From positions 26,206-90,205 of the forward strand of contig JAFXVZ010000001.1 of assembly GCA_017534535.1 (NCBI GenBank): a DNA stretch of 64,000 nucleotides, read 5' to 3'. Both the position numbers and the translations under genes were made by a program. The notes below the pieces were generated by a model that searched no databases, was not told where the DNA came from, and was given only the letters and a program-made list of their open reading frames with translations. Below are positions 17,246-26,275 of this stretch, in pieces. The first letter of the stretch is position 1. Each line of letters begins with the position of its first letter. This stretch comes from Bacteroidaceae bacterium (GTDB lineage Bacteria; Bacteroidota; Bacteroidia; Bacteroidales; Bacteroidaceae).

Positions 17246-17292
17246 TGATTGACATGTCAATAGTTAATTGTCAATCGTCAATCGTCAATTAA
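17243..17292. repeat. Heptanucleotide-type repeat array
   Basis: TCAATCG/TCAATTG-type units bridge the dehydrogenase stop and the lysO start, and produce a false ten-residue extension (SIVNRQ...) ahead of the real ATG at 17298. Confidence 0.75.
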
Positions 17293-17297
17293 AGAGT

Positions 17298-17579
17298 ATG
17301 CTTGTAGTTGTTCTAATGATGTTGGGGGGAATCCTGTGCGGCTACCTACTGCGAAAGCAGCGGGTAAGGATACAGGTACAGCAGTTGACGACGGTGCTAA
17401 TTTGGGCATTGCTGTTCCTGTTGGGACTCAACATCGGAAGCAACGAACAAGTAATCAATAGTCTGGGTTCATTAGGATTGGAAGCGTTGCTAATCACCGT
17501 CTTCGCCACTACAGGCAGCCTCATCGCCGCCTGGCTGTTGTGGAAATATGTTAACCGACAAGCTAAAGGTGGACAATGA
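17298..17579 (+). CDS. Lysine exporter LysO, N-terminal half as separate protein
   Basis: 93 residues starting MLVVVLMMLGGILCGYLLRK. ATG 17298 is preferred because the upstream part of the frame is repeat DNA. There are three hydrophobic segments and the LGLNIGSNEQVINSL motif of the LysO (DUF340) N-terminus. In Escherichia coli LysO is a single inner-membrane protein of about 300 residues that exports lysine. Here the two halves are separate genes overlapping by 4 bp (17576-17579), so they are translationally coupled and likely assemble together. Confidence 0.85.
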   Translation: MLVVVLMMLGGILCGYLLRKQRVRIQVQQLTTVLIWALLFLLGLNIGSNEQVINSLGSLGLEALLITVFATTGSLIAAWLLWKYVNRQAKGGQ

Positions 17580-18178
17580 AAGGCAGTTTGATTATCATTG
17601 GTTTCTTCATTGCAGGTGTCATTTGTGGCTATACCGGGCTGATATCCGCCGACATTGCCCAAAGCGACATCAGCTTTTATGCCCTGTGTGCATTGCTGAT
17701 TAGCGTAGGCTTCAGCGTAGGCAATGACCCTACTACCTGGCAACGCTTCAAGGCCTTGAATCCACGACTGGCTTGGCTACCCGTAATGACCATCCTTGGT
17801 ACGTTTGCAGGAAGTATGGCGGTTAGTCTGTTGCTACCCCATCGCAGCATAACTGATTGCCTGGCCTCAGGCTCTGGCTTCGCATATTACTCGCTGTCGA
17901 GTATCCTTATAACGCAATACAAGGGTGCGGAACTGGGCACAGTAGCCCTGTTGGCGAACATCGCCCGCGAGATTATTACACTGATAGGCGCACCATTGAT
18001 GGTACGATGGTTTGGTACCCTCTCACCCATCTCTGCCGGAGGAGCAACTACGATGGACACAACTTTGCCCATCATCACCCGTACCTGCGGACAGCAGTTT
18101 GTGGTGCTCTCGCTCTTCCACGGCTTTTGCGTGGATTTTAGTGTGCCGTTTTTAGTGACATTCTTCTGTTCAGTCTGA
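17576..18178 (+). CDS. lysO: Lysine exporter LysO, C-terminal half
   Basis: 200 residues with about five or six membrane segments. DUF340 features include ALLISVGFSVGNDP near the start and a conserved ASGSGFAYYSLSSILITQYKG region. GGATTMDTTLPIITRTCG, a hairpin-like conserved stretch near the transport site, is also present. The ATG overlaps the stop of the N-terminal half. Together the pair covers the full LysO fold. Lysine export is a family-based assignment. Confidence 0.88.
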   Translation: MKGSLIIIGFFIAGVICGYTGLISADIAQSDISFYALCALLISVGFSVGNDPTTWQRFKALNPRLAWLPVMTILGTFAGSMAVSLLLPHRSITDCLASGSGFAYYSLSSILITQYKGAELGTVALLANIAREIITLIGAPLMVRWFGTLSPISAGGATTMDTTLPIITRTCGQQFVVLSLFHGFCVDFSVPFLVTFFCSV

Positions 18179-18191
18179 TTATATAAATGTT

Positions 18192-19196
18192 ATGGAAGAG
18201 AATACCCAAGAGAAAAGACCGGACCTGATGGTCGGTAAGAAGATTTTATACGTGCACGGCTTCGGCTCATCAGGTGCTACAGGGTCAGCCAAAGGCCTTC
18301 GTATCCTATTACCCAAGGCGACGGTGATAGCCCCCGACCTGCCAGTTCGTCCCACAGAGGCGATGGAACTATTACATCGTGTCTGCGAGGCTGAAAAGCC
18401 AGACATGATTATTGGCTCTTCAATGGGTGGCATGTACACCGAGATGCTCTATGGCTTCGACCGCTTGTTGGTGAACCCCGCCTTTCAGATTGCCGACACG
18501 ATGGCAGAGCATAATATGATGGGACGAGTGAAATTCAGCAATCCCCGTCAGGATGGAGCCACAGACTTTCTGGTAAACAAGGCTTTGCAACAAGAGTTTC
18601 GGGAGGTTTCCAGTCATTGTTTCAAGGGAGTGAACGACCAAGAGCGTAGCCGAGTATTTGCCCTGTATGGCATACACGACGACCTGGTGCATACCTTCGA
18701 CCTGTTCTGCGAGCACTATCCTCAGGCCATCAGATTCGATGGCGGTCATTTCCTCAACGACCATGTACTGGTGCGGAGTGTCTTACCTGTGGTGCAATGG
18801 GTGGACGACCATCAGGAAGGTCGTGAACGGCCAATCTTATACATCAGCTTAGCCGACACTTTACGTAAGGGCAACGAGCCTATGCCAACGGCAGTAAAAG
18901 CTTTCCAGCAATTGTCAGCGGTGTATGACACATATATCCTGGCTTCAGCCACATACAATGAGCCGGAAGCCTGGGCAGAGCAAGTGCGATGGGTGGAGCA
19001 ATGGTTAGGCGTACCCGCTTACAACCGCCTGATTCTTTCGAACCATAAGAACCTAAGCTACGGCGATTATCTGATAGATGCGCACAACGCCTACGGCACA
19101 GACGGCTTTATGGGTACACATATTAAATATGGTGAAGACCCTTACAAGACTTGGGAGGATGTAATGGAGTTCTTTGAAAGACTGGGAGGACAGTAG
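18192..19196 (+). CDS. Alpha/beta hydrolase (YqiA-like) fused to a 5'-nucleotidase-like domain
   Basis: 334 residues in two parts. Residues 16-205 are an esterase of the YqiA/UPF0227 kind: HGFGSSG oxyanion region, nucleophile Ser77 in GSSMGG, and Asp/His candidates in YGIHDDLVH and FDGGHF. Residues 213-330 resemble 5'(3')-deoxyribonucleotidases (HAD fold): ILYISLADTL at the motif I position, YILASAT, and DYLIDAHNAYG plus KTWEDVMEFF near the end. The motif I Asp-x-Asp is replaced (Ser-Leu-Ala), so this part may be catalytically dead or act as a binding module. The combination is unusual; the fusion is continuous in frame with no sign of error. Confidence 0.75.
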   Translation: MEENTQEKRPDLMVGKKILYVHGFGSSGATGSAKGLRILLPKATVIAPDLPVRPTEAMELLHRVCEAEKPDMIIGSSMGGMYTEMLYGFDRLLVNPAFQIADTMAEHNMMGRVKFSNPRQDGATDFLVNKALQQEFREVSSHCFKGVNDQERSRVFALYGIHDDLVHTFDLFCEHYPQAIRFDGGHFLNDHVLVRSVLPVVQWVDDHQEGRERPILYISLADTLRKGNEPMPTAVKAFQQLSAVYDTYILASATYNEPEAWAEQVRWVEQWLGVPAYNRLILSNHKNLSYGDYLIDAHNAYGTDGFMGTHIKYGEDPYKTWEDVMEFFERLGGQ

Positions 19197-19267
19197 TATT
19201 AGTTATTAGGAATTTGGTTTTAGGATTAAATTAATGGATAAGATAGTTAATAATTAAACAAATTAAG

Positions 19268-20713
19268 ATGAGTTTAGAGTTCGGATTATTGGTAGGAGCC
19301 ATATTGATCTATGTAAGCATTTTAATCAGTAAGACGGGTTTCAAATTTGGCATCCCGACTTTGTTGCTATTCCTTCTTGTCGGCATGGCATTTGGTACAG
19401 ACGGCATCGCTTTGCAGTTCGACGATGCCCGCAGTGCCCAGTTCATCGGAATGGTGGCTATGAGTATTATCTTGTTCACAGGCGGTCTGGACACTAAGTT
19501 GAAAGATATACGCCCTGTTGCAGTGCAAGGTATTTTGCTATCCACTCTGGGTGTATTGCTTACCACCATCATTACAGGCTCCTTCATCTTTTTTCTCTCT
19601 AACTGGACCAGTGTAGCGATAGCCCTGCCATTACTCACCTGTATGTTGCTTGCAGCTACCATGTCATCTACTGACTCCGCATCTGTATTCAGTCTGTTAC
19701 GCTCACAGCACATGAACCTCAAACAACACCTCAAGCCCATGTTGGAGTTGGAAAGTGGTAGTAATGATCCGATGGCCTATATGTTAACCATCGTGCTGAT
19801 AGACATCATCAATAGTGGAGAAAGCATGAACATTGGTAATGTACTATGGGATCTGTTAGTGCAATTCGCCATTGGCGGTCTCATCGGTTTCCTAATAGGG
19901 AACTACGCTATAAGGCTCATCAATAAAATCAACTTGCCGAACAGTTCACTCTATCCTATCCTTTTGCTAAGCTTAGTGTTCATCACTTTCACCATCACCG
20001 ACTTTGCTAAAGGCAATGGCTATTTGGCAGTCTATATAGCAGGAATAGTGGTTGGCAACAACAAACTGACTTTCCGCAAGGAGATCAGCACATTCATGGA
20101 TGGCATGACCTGGCTTTTCCAGATTATCATGTTCCTCATTTTGGGACTGTTGGTTAATCCGCATGAAATGCTGGATGTTACTGTAGCAGCCCTATTGATA
20201 GCAGCTTTTATGATGTTTATTGCCAGACCCATCAGCGTATATGCGTGCATGTTGCCTTTCAGGCAGTTCAATAATAAAGCACGCATTTTCACCTCTTGGG
20301 TTGGTTTGCGAGGTGCTACTCCAATCATTTTCGCCACATATCCCGTCATCGCTGGCATTGAGGGCTCTAACCAATTGTTCAACATCGTATTCTTCATTAC
20401 ATTACTCTCTCTGCTTATTCAGGGTATGACCATCGCAAAAGTTGCACGATGGCTTCAGCTTGATTTGCCAGAAGTTAAGACTGGTAATGAATTTGGTGTG
20501 GAGTTGCCAGATGAGATTGATTCCAAATTGGAAGACCTGACTCTAACAGCCGAGATGCTTCAAAAAGGTAATCGCCTGGCAGATATGAATCTACCTAAAG
20601 GAATGTTGGTGATGATTATCAAGCGAGGCACCCAGTTCATTGTACCTAATGGAAAAATGGAATTATTAGAGGGTGACAAGCTCTTGGTAATCAAGGACAG
20701 CAAAATAGAATAG
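19268..20713 (+). CDS. Potassium/proton antiporter (CPA1-type with TrkA-C domain)
   Basis: 481 residues with 12-13 predicted membrane helices. The N-terminal CPA fold contains FTGGLDTKLKD, the conserved SSTDSASVFSLLR, and LELESGSNDPMAYML with the ion-binding Asp. The last ~75 residues are a cytosolic RCK/TrkA-C regulatory domain (LPKGMLVMIIKRGTQFIVPNGKMELLEGDKLLVI). It matches the NhaP2/CvrA-like K+(Na+)/H+ exchangers. It closes a plus-strand series and is followed by a strong bidirectional terminator. Confidence 0.9.
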   Translation: MSLEFGLLVGAILIYVSILISKTGFKFGIPTLLLFLLVGMAFGTDGIALQFDDARSAQFIGMVAMSIILFTGGLDTKLKDIRPVAVQGILLSTLGVLLTTIITGSFIFFLSNWTSVAIALPLLTCMLLAATMSSTDSASVFSLLRSQHMNLKQHLKPMLELESGSNDPMAYMLTIVLIDIINSGESMNIGNVLWDLLVQFAIGGLIGFLIGNYAIRLINKINLPNSSLYPILLLSLVFITFTITDFAKGNGYLAVYIAGIVVGNNKLTFRKEISTFMDGMTWLFQIIMFLILGLLVNPHEMLDVTVAALLIAAFMMFIARPISVYACMLPFRQFNNKARIFTSWVGLRGATPIIFATYPVIAGIEGSNQLFNIVFFITLLSLLIQGMTIAKVARWLQLDLPEVKTGNEFGVELPDEIDSKLEDLTLTAEMLQKGNRLADMNLPKGMLVMIIKRGTQFIVPNGKMELLEGDKLLVIKDSKIE

Positions 20714-20753
20714 GCCAAGCGGCATAAAGATAGAGAAAGTTGACAATAAAAAA

Positions 20754-20773
20754 GGGGAGCTTCGAAGCTCCCC
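20754..20773. terminator. Bidirectional terminator between antiporter and GH2 genes
   Basis: Perfect 20-nt palindrome of 10 + 10 bases (GGGGAGCTTC and complement). A-rich sequence lies on its left side, serving the minus strand as a T-tract. It sits between convergent genes. Confidence 0.85.
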
Positions 20774-20781
20774 TCAATATT

Positions 20782-23319
20782 TCAATTAATCACCGTCAGT
20801 TTCTGCATCGTCTCCCCAAACTGACTCTTTACCTTCACATAGATATCGCCAGGCTTCGCAAACGGACGGACAATGATTTGTCCGTAAGCCCGCCAAGTCT
20901 TAAAGGTTGCATGGTTGAAGCTCTTCATGCCATCGATACTGCCATTGCCACAGCCCAGCAACTCGCCGTTACCCATAACCGTCACCTCCACTGGCACATC
21001 CACACCGGTCACCTTATTGCCACCCCTGTCAATAACCTTCACCTGGATATAAGACAGGTCTTCACGGTTGGCCTCCAACAGCACCTTGTCAGCCCTCAGC
21101 TCAATACCATGTGGATCGGAAGCCGTACGAAGCACCGCCTTGCCAATCACATTGCCAGCTTTGTAGGCTATGGCTTCCAGTCGGCCAGGATCGAATGGTA
21201 CCTCGAACTCAGCGATGTATCGTTCGTTTACGTCAGCCTCAGCGATGGTCATACCATGGAGCGTCAGCTTTACCTTATCGCCCTTCGTGAATACCCTTAC
21301 CTTCATAGGCTTGCCCTCATAGCCCAGCCAGTTCCAGTGATGGAACTCATTGGGCCATCCCCAAGGAGTCATGTTCTCTACCATTCCATCAGGAACAGGC
21401 TCGTGCACCAGCATCTCTACAGGAGTGACATCCCACAGCACATTTCGGTAATAGCCCTGCGGCTTCTTGCGGCCCGTAATGTCTAAGTCGCCACACCAAG
21501 AGATATATTTCGGGAACAGGTTAGGCATTCTTTCAAACTGAATGTCATAAAGCATCTCAGGTCTGATACCATCCGGTAGTTTTCCAAATTCCAGTACATC
21601 CTGAGCCCCCGTATCCACATTGGCCTTAGCTGCATAGAAAGCCTCTCCGGCACTTACCTCACCCAGGTAATCCATGGCAGTCCACACGAAATCGCCTATC
21701 ACATAAAGCTTATCGGTCACTTGTTTCCAATAATCGTAAGCCTTTGAAGAATAAGATGCCGCAGTGAAGAAGATACGGTCTGGATAAGCTTCATGGTCGG
21801 ATTCTATCCTATCCGACATATTGTTATAACCACAGATGTCCAGGTTCTGCATCTGAAGCTGGGCATGTTTTCGTCCACCTGCCACCATGTGAGGAGAAAT
21901 CACTTGTGTAACGAAACGGGTTGCATCAAGTTCCTTCACACGTTTAATCAGTTCACCCTGTATACGCAACGCTTCCTCATCAGATTCATTAGGTATCTCA
22001 TTACCTATGCTCCACATGATGACGGAAGGATGATTCCTGTCACGCTTAATCATATTGGTAAGGTCTGGCTCCCAGGTTTCCTTGAAATAAGTGGCATAGT
22101 CCTGAGGCGTCTTATGTACCTCCCAAACGTCGGTAAACTCTTCGATGACCAATATGCCCAACTCGTCGCAGGCATCCAGGAAATGGGTCGATGGTGGGTT
22201 ATGCGTCGTACGTACAGCATTGTAGCCAGCCTCTTTCAGCAGTTCTACTTTGCGGTATTCCGCACGTTTGAAGGCAGCGGAGCCCAGCAAGCCATTATCA
22301 TGGTGCACACATCCGCCTTTAAGCTTCAGTAGCTCACCATTGAGGCGGAAGCCCTTGTCGGCACTTACCTCAATTTTACGAACACCAAACTTCTGCTTAT
22401 ATTCATCGATAACCTTATCACCTTTTCGGAGGGTAATCTCCGCAGTATAGAGGTATGGATTCTCCAACGACCAGATAACAGCACGGCTTACATGCATCAT
22501 TTGCGTTAATCTTACCCAGGAATTGGCCCTAACCTCGATGTCTTGATGGGCATTGCCCACATTGCGTCCTTTCATGGAGCGAATCACCACCTGCACAGTA
22601 ACGGTCTCAGTCTCATCTGTCTCGTTCACAACTCTTGTCTCCACATTGACCTTGGTCTCATAAGCATCCATATAAGACAATGTAACATAAGCGCCCCAGG
22701 GATCCACATGGACAGGATCAAACATCTCCAGCTTCACATCACGGTAGATGCCAGCACCAGAATACCAGTGGGCATTGCGACCATTGTTACGGCAACGCAC
22801 GGCGATGATATTCTCCTCGCCTAAGGGTTTCAAAGCATTGGTAATATCATAGTAGTATGGAGCATAGCCATTTACATGGTTACCCACCATGATTCCGTTC
22901 ACCCACACCTTAGTCTCGTTATAGGTGCCATCGAACTTCAGCTTCACCAGCTTCCCCGCCATGTTTTTGTCGGTTTTGATGATTTTGCGATACCAGCCCG
23001 TACCACCCATCACATGACCAGTTGCGTTACGCCCAGGCGAGAGCTTGCTGAACGGACCTATCTGCTCGTCGTTGTCGCCACCTGGCAAAGGGATCAGACT
23101 AAAATCGTGGGGCAGGTCAACAGGCTTCCAATCGGTGACATCATAGTCCATAAACTCAGCGCCAGCCAATTCGGTTGGGGCAAAAAGCCAGCCATCGTTG
23201 ATCAGCATCTCACGCATGGGTTTATCCTCGGGCATGTCATAATAACCACCATAACTATATGTTCCCTCTGCGGGTGAACTCAGCTTTTTTGCATCAATCT
23301 TCTTCATGATACGAGACAT
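20782..23319 (-). CDS. Glycoside hydrolase family 2 protein, nucleophile apparently missing
   Basis: 845 residues. Domain order is a jelly-roll sugar-binding domain (INDGWLFAP... LPHDFSLI, GTGWYRK), an immunoglobulin-like domain, a TIM barrel, and C-terminal Ig-like/DUF4982 domains (GNGELLGCGNGSIDG). The acid/base Glu is visible in WSIGNEIP, and GDFVWTAMDYLGE follows. In related GH2 enzymes a GTES-type motif with the nucleophile Glu precedes this by about 25 residues. Here the aligned residues read TAAS (in RIFFTAASYSSKAYDYW), so Glu is Ala. There is no signal peptide, which suggests a cytoplasmic protein. Substrate is unknown; it may be inactive or bind sugar only. Confidence 0.85.
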   Translation of the reverse strand: MSRIMKKIDAKKLSSPAEGTYSYGGYYDMPEDKPMREMLINDGWLFAPTELAGAEFMDYDVTDWKPVDLPHDFSLIPLPGGDNDEQIGPFSKLSPGRNATGHVMGGTGWYRKIIKTDKNMAGKLVKLKFDGTYNETKVWVNGIMVGNHVNGYAPYYYDITNALKPLGEENIIAVRCRNNGRNAHWYSGAGIYRDVKLEMFDPVHVDPWGAYVTLSYMDAYETKVNVETRVVNETDETETVTVQVVIRSMKGRNVGNAHQDIEVRANSWVRLTQMMHVSRAVIWSLENPYLYTAEITLRKGDKVIDEYKQKFGVRKIEVSADKGFRLNGELLKLKGGCVHHDNGLLGSAAFKRAEYRKVELLKEAGYNAVRTTHNPPSTHFLDACDELGILVIEEFTDVWEVHKTPQDYATYFKETWEPDLTNMIKRDRNHPSVIMWSIGNEIPNESDEEALRIQGELIKRVKELDATRFVTQVISPHMVAGGRKHAQLQMQNLDICGYNNMSDRIESDHEAYPDRIFFTAASYSSKAYDYWKQVTDKLYVIGDFVWTAMDYLGEVSAGEAFYAAKANVDTGAQDVLEFGKLPDGIRPEMLYDIQFERMPNLFPKYISWCGDLDITGRKKPQGYYRNVLWDVTPVEMLVHEPVPDGMVENMTPWGWPNEFHHWNWLGYEGKPMKVRVFTKGDKVKLTLHGMTIAEADVNERYIAEFEVPFDPGRLEAIAYKAGNVIGKAVLRTASDPHGIELRADKVLLEANREDLSYIQVKVIDRGGNKVTGVDVPVEVTVMGNGELLGCGNGSIDGMKSFNHATFKTWRAYGQIIVRPFAKPGDIYVKVKSQFGETMQKLTVIN

Positions 23320-23338
23320 TTATAGATTGTATTTTTTG

Positions 23339-23369
23339 CAAAGATAATGCAACTGAAAAAGAGAACAAA
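23339..23369 (-). promoter_or_regulatory. Promoter of the GH2 gene
   Basis: Minus strand: TTTG (23369-23366), 19 nt, TATCTTTG (23346-23339), 20 bp before the start codon. Confidence 0.75.
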
Positions 23370-23420
23370 ATAATTTTATTATTTTTTATGTTGTAACAGG
23401 CAATTTGTTTGGGTAAAGAC

Positions 23421-23455
23421 AAAAAAACTTCCCCGCTTTACAAGAAGCAGGGAAG
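23421..23455 (-). terminator. Terminator of tmRNA
   Basis: Minus-strand hairpin CTTCCCTGCTT...AAGCGGGGAAG (one mismatched position) followed by seven T, 58 bp after the tmRNA 3' end. Confidence 0.85.
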
Positions 23456-23512
23456 CCATTAAAAAATCATTGGATTTATCCATAACATTATGTTGCGCTT
23501 GGCAACTTAACG

Positions 23513-23905
23513 TGGAGCTGGCGGGAGTCGAACCCGCGTCCAAACGAGGAAACCATAAGCTTTCTACATGCTTATCTTTGACTTCATTTTCGTGTTACGG
23601 CAGAACCAAAGCCATCAACCGCAACCTTATCCCCTAAATCTTCATCCCTGCATCGAGGCCTACAAAGACTATCCCCGATATTGCTGCGCCACTTTACCAG
23701 ACTGCTTCGGAGCAAGAGCTTCTGAGTGACGTTTCGTCTCAGCACCTGGTGCCGAGATTAAGCCGATCTACTGTACTTCGATCAAGCAGCGAAAGCATAG
23801 TTAGTGTTGCCAGATAATTGTTGAAAGCTCAGATTTAAGTGCAAACTGACGAGGCACTGCATGCTTACTTACCTTTTCTACCCGCTGTCAAAACCAAACA
23901 ACCCC
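23513..23905 (-). ncRNA. ssrA: tmRNA (one-piece)
   Basis: About 393 nt. The 5' end GGGGTTG pairs with CAGCTCC near the 3' end to form the tRNA-like acceptor stem, and the T-arm GGGTTCGACTCCC is exact. CCA is not encoded: the genome reads A then CG. The tag reading frame (23811-23782) is GGC AAC ACT AAC TAT GCT TTC GCT GCT TGA, giving GNTNYAFAA, with the YAxAA end recognised by ClpXP-type proteases. tmRNA rescues stalled ribosomes with SmpB. A TTTG-N19-TACATTTG promoter lies at 23970-23940. Confidence 0.97.
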
Positions 23906-23939
23906 AAAGAACACTTAGGCATTTCACCTTTTTGCGATG

Positions 23940-23970
23940 CAAATGTAGGGTAAAACTATGAATCAACAAA
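23940..23970 (-). promoter_or_regulatory. Promoter of tmRNA
   Basis: Minus strand: TTTG (23970-23967), 19 nt, TACATTTG (23947-23940). It implies a short 5' extension removed to give the mature end at 23905. Confidence 0.7.
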
Positions 23971-24048
23971 ATATTTTTGAGTTTTTTTTATCATTGTATC
24001 AACTAATTTGTATCTTTACACCCGAAAGAACTTTAACCCCTTGTTGTT

Positions 24049-24615
24049 ATGAACAAACTCTTATTGATTGTGGATCCACAGGTAGACTTCATTAGTGGCA
24101 CCTTAGCCGTTAATGGCGCAGCCATTGCTATGCAGAACCTGGCTGAATACATCCGTCAAAACGACGGCACCTACATGTATAAAATAGTAACCACTGACTG
24201 GCATCCCTATAACCATTGCTCTTTCGAGGCTCAAGGGGGACCTTGGCCACTCCATTGCGTACAGAACAGCATTGGAGCTGCCATATTCCCCAGTTTAATA
24301 GAGCCGCTTTTCAACACAAAAGGAGCTCTTAAAGTGCTAAGGAAAGGCACCAATCAGAAGTCAGAAGAGTATTCCATCTTCAACAACCAAGCTTCTGCCG
24401 GACATCTTCAGCTGATTATGAAGCTGAAAGACGTTAATCAAATAGATATTTGCGGCATCGCAGGCGATTATTGTGTGCTGGATACGCTGAAAGATGGCAT
24501 CAAGTTATATGGCAAAGACAAGTTTAACGTACTGTTGCCTTATTGTGCCTCTATCGATGGCGGAACGGCTTTGAACCAATATCTGATGACTGAGAGAATT
24601 AAATCCATTTATTGA
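24049..24615 (+). CDS. pncA: Nicotinamidase (isochorismatase family)
   Basis: 188 residues. It hydrolyses nicotinamide to nicotinate for NAD salvage in the cytoplasm. The catalytic triad is visible: Asp9 (VDPQVDF), Lys99 (LRKGT) and Cys142 (AGDYCVLDT). Metal ligands are in TTDWHPYNHCSF, and PLHC follows. The next gene, 15 bp downstream, is nicotinate phosphoribosyltransferase, the next pathway step, which strongly supports nicotinamidase over other isochorismatase-type hydrolases. A TATCTTTA box lies at 24011-24018. Confidence 0.92.
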   Translation: MNKLLLIVDPQVDFISGTLAVNGAAIAMQNLAEYIRQNDGTYMYKIVTTDWHPYNHCSFEAQGGPWPLHCVQNSIGAAIFPSLIEPLFNTKGALKVLRKGTNQKSEEYSIFNNQASAGHLQLIMKLKDVNQIDICGIAGDYCVLDTLKDGIKLYGKDKFNVLLPYCASIDGGTALNQYLMTERIKSIY

Positions 24616-24629
24616 CCTTTATCTATACC

Positions 24630-25838
24630 ATGAAACAGATTATCAATCATTTTACTGACGACGATTTATACAAGTTGTCGATGTGCTGTGCTGTGATTGA
24701 CAACTTTCCACGCACACAGGTGAAATACCAGTTTGTGGATCGTAACGATACCGTTTATCCACAGGGCTTTGCCGACGAACTAAGCCGCCAGATTGCCCTG
24801 CTGGAAGGTGTGACCATCACCGACGACGAAATCAGTTTCTTGCGCCATAGGTGTTATTATATGCCAGAATGGTTCTTTACCTACTTGAAAGGCTATCGCT
24901 TCAAACGAGAATGGGTGAAAGCTTGGCAAGACGACCAGGGACTGCTACACATTGAGTTCGAGGGCGGGTGGGCCAATACCATCTTGTTGGAAGTGAAGGT
25001 ACTCGCCATTATCTCTGAATTGTATTACATCATGACTGGCCAGTCTGAAAAGCTCGATTATCAGGCTTACTATGAGAAGACATACCACAAGGCTGAACGC
25101 CTGCTGAAGGCTGGTTGTGTGTTCAGTGACTTCGGTACCCGGCGCAGGGCTTCGTTTGAGGCAGAAGAGACGGTAATCAGAGCCATGAAAGACTGCTACA
25201 ATTCTCGCAAATGGAAGGGAAAGTTCGTGGGTACCAGCAACGTGTATCTGGCCATGAAATACGACCTGGTTCCTGTGGGTACCATGGCACACGAGTTCGT
25301 TTGTGCCATTGGTGGCATGTATGGCCCGCAAATGGCAAACCACATTGCCATGAACAAGTGGCGCAATACTTTCCGTGGTGCCTTGGGTACTTACCTATAT
25401 GACAGTTTTGGCTGGGACATTTTCAGCATGAATTTCAGCGAAGACTTCGCCAACCTCTTCAAAGGACTGCGTGTGGATAGTGGAGACAATTTCGAGCAGC
25501 TGCACAAGATTGTGAAGAAATATCAATCGCTGGGCATCGACCCTCGTACCAAGCAGATCATCTTCAGCAATGCTCTCGACACCGACCGTGCCATTGAGAT
25601 ACAGCAGTACGCCCAGAAGCTTTGCCAACCATCATTCGGTATCGGCACACATTTCACCAATGATTTCGAGGGTGTGGAGCCCATGAATATCGTCATCAAA
25701 CTGGTGGCAGCTAAAATCACTGAAAGTTGGAGCTTCTACAACGACACTTGCAAAATCAGCGAGGATAAGGGTAAGCACACGGGAAAGCCGGAAGTCATCA
25801 AGCGCTTCATGGATGCCATTCATTATCAGGAAGACTAA
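24630..25838 (+). CDS. pncB: Nicotinate phosphoribosyltransferase
   Basis: 402 residues from ATG 24630; an earlier in-frame TTG inside the pncA end is unlikely. It converts nicotinate and PRPP to nicotinate mononucleotide. Family landmarks include the N-terminal DDLYKLSMCCAV, SDFGTRRRASFE, GTSNVYLAMKYDLVPVGTMAHEF and the PRPP-site region RVDSGDNFEQLHKI plus FSNALD. It forms an operon with pncA and is followed by a strong terminator. Confidence 0.95.
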   Translation: MKQIINHFTDDDLYKLSMCCAVIDNFPRTQVKYQFVDRNDTVYPQGFADELSRQIALLEGVTITDDEISFLRHRCYYMPEWFFTYLKGYRFKREWVKAWQDDQGLLHIEFEGGWANTILLEVKVLAIISELYYIMTGQSEKLDYQAYYEKTYHKAERLLKAGCVFSDFGTRRRASFEAEETVIRAMKDCYNSRKWKGKFVGTSNVYLAMKYDLVPVGTMAHEFVCAIGGMYGPQMANHIAMNKWRNTFRGALGTYLYDSFGWDIFSMNFSEDFANLFKGLRVDSGDNFEQLHKIVKKYQSLGIDPRTKQIIFSNALDTDRAIEIQQYAQKLCQPSFGIGTHFTNDFEGVEPMNIVIKLVAAKITESWSFYNDTCKISEDKGKHTGKPEVIKRFMDAIHYQED

Positions 25839-25844
25839 AACAAA

Positions 25845-25891
25845 ACTCCTGGCAGATTCACCCAATTCTGCCAGGAGTAACTTGTTTTTTT
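25845..25891 (+). terminator. Rho-independent terminator of pncAB
   Basis: Perfect 12-bp stem ACTCCTGGCAGA / TCTGCCAGGAGT with a 10-nt loop, then a run of seven T shortly after. Confidence 0.92.
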
Positions 25892-25934
25892 GCTGCAAAT
25901 TCTTCCACACGGGATGCGGCTACGCCCGCTTACA

Positions 25935-26123
25935 TCAATTCGTTAAATCAGCATAACCTTTACCGATTCTGCGAACTCCAGCGAGGCAAGAGAGAATGCA
26001 GCCTACCATAAGCCACAATGGATGGCCAGGAGCCACCACGTATGCCACCACCGCTATCACGCCTATGAGCACCAACAAGATGCCCAGGTTTTTCTCGGAA
26101 TTGTTGTTTTCGGCACTTTTCAT
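25935..26123 (-). CDS. Small membrane protein, unknown function
   Basis: 62 residues: a short polar N-terminus (MKSAENNNSEK), a first hydrophobic helix (LGILLVLIGVIAVVAYVV) and a second (LWLMVGCILSCLAGV), then a basic end. It is probably an inner-membrane hairpin. A weak TAACTTTA box lies upstream on the minus strand (~26165-26158). No family recognised. It is convergent with pncB and divergent from the DUF7010-like gene. Confidence 0.6.
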   Translation of the reverse strand: MKSAENNNSEKNLGILLVLIGVIAVVAYVVAPGHPLWLMVGCILSCLAGVRRIGKGYADLTN

Positions 26124-26217
26124 CGCAGTATTAGGTTAAATGTTATCTTTCGCCTCTAAAGTTACGGCATTTTTGCGAACGCTACAAATATTTATACCCA
26201 AAATATGCAGCAAAATG

Positions 26218-26249
26218 TTGTATAACATAATAAAAAATAATTATCTTTG
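26218..26249 (+). promoter_or_regulatory. Promoter of the 26276-28806 gene group
   Basis: TTG (26218-26220), 21 nt, TATCTTTG (26242-26249), 26 bp before the first start codon. Confidence 0.55.
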
Positions 26250-26275
26250 CCACCGATAAACAAACTAAGTGATTG

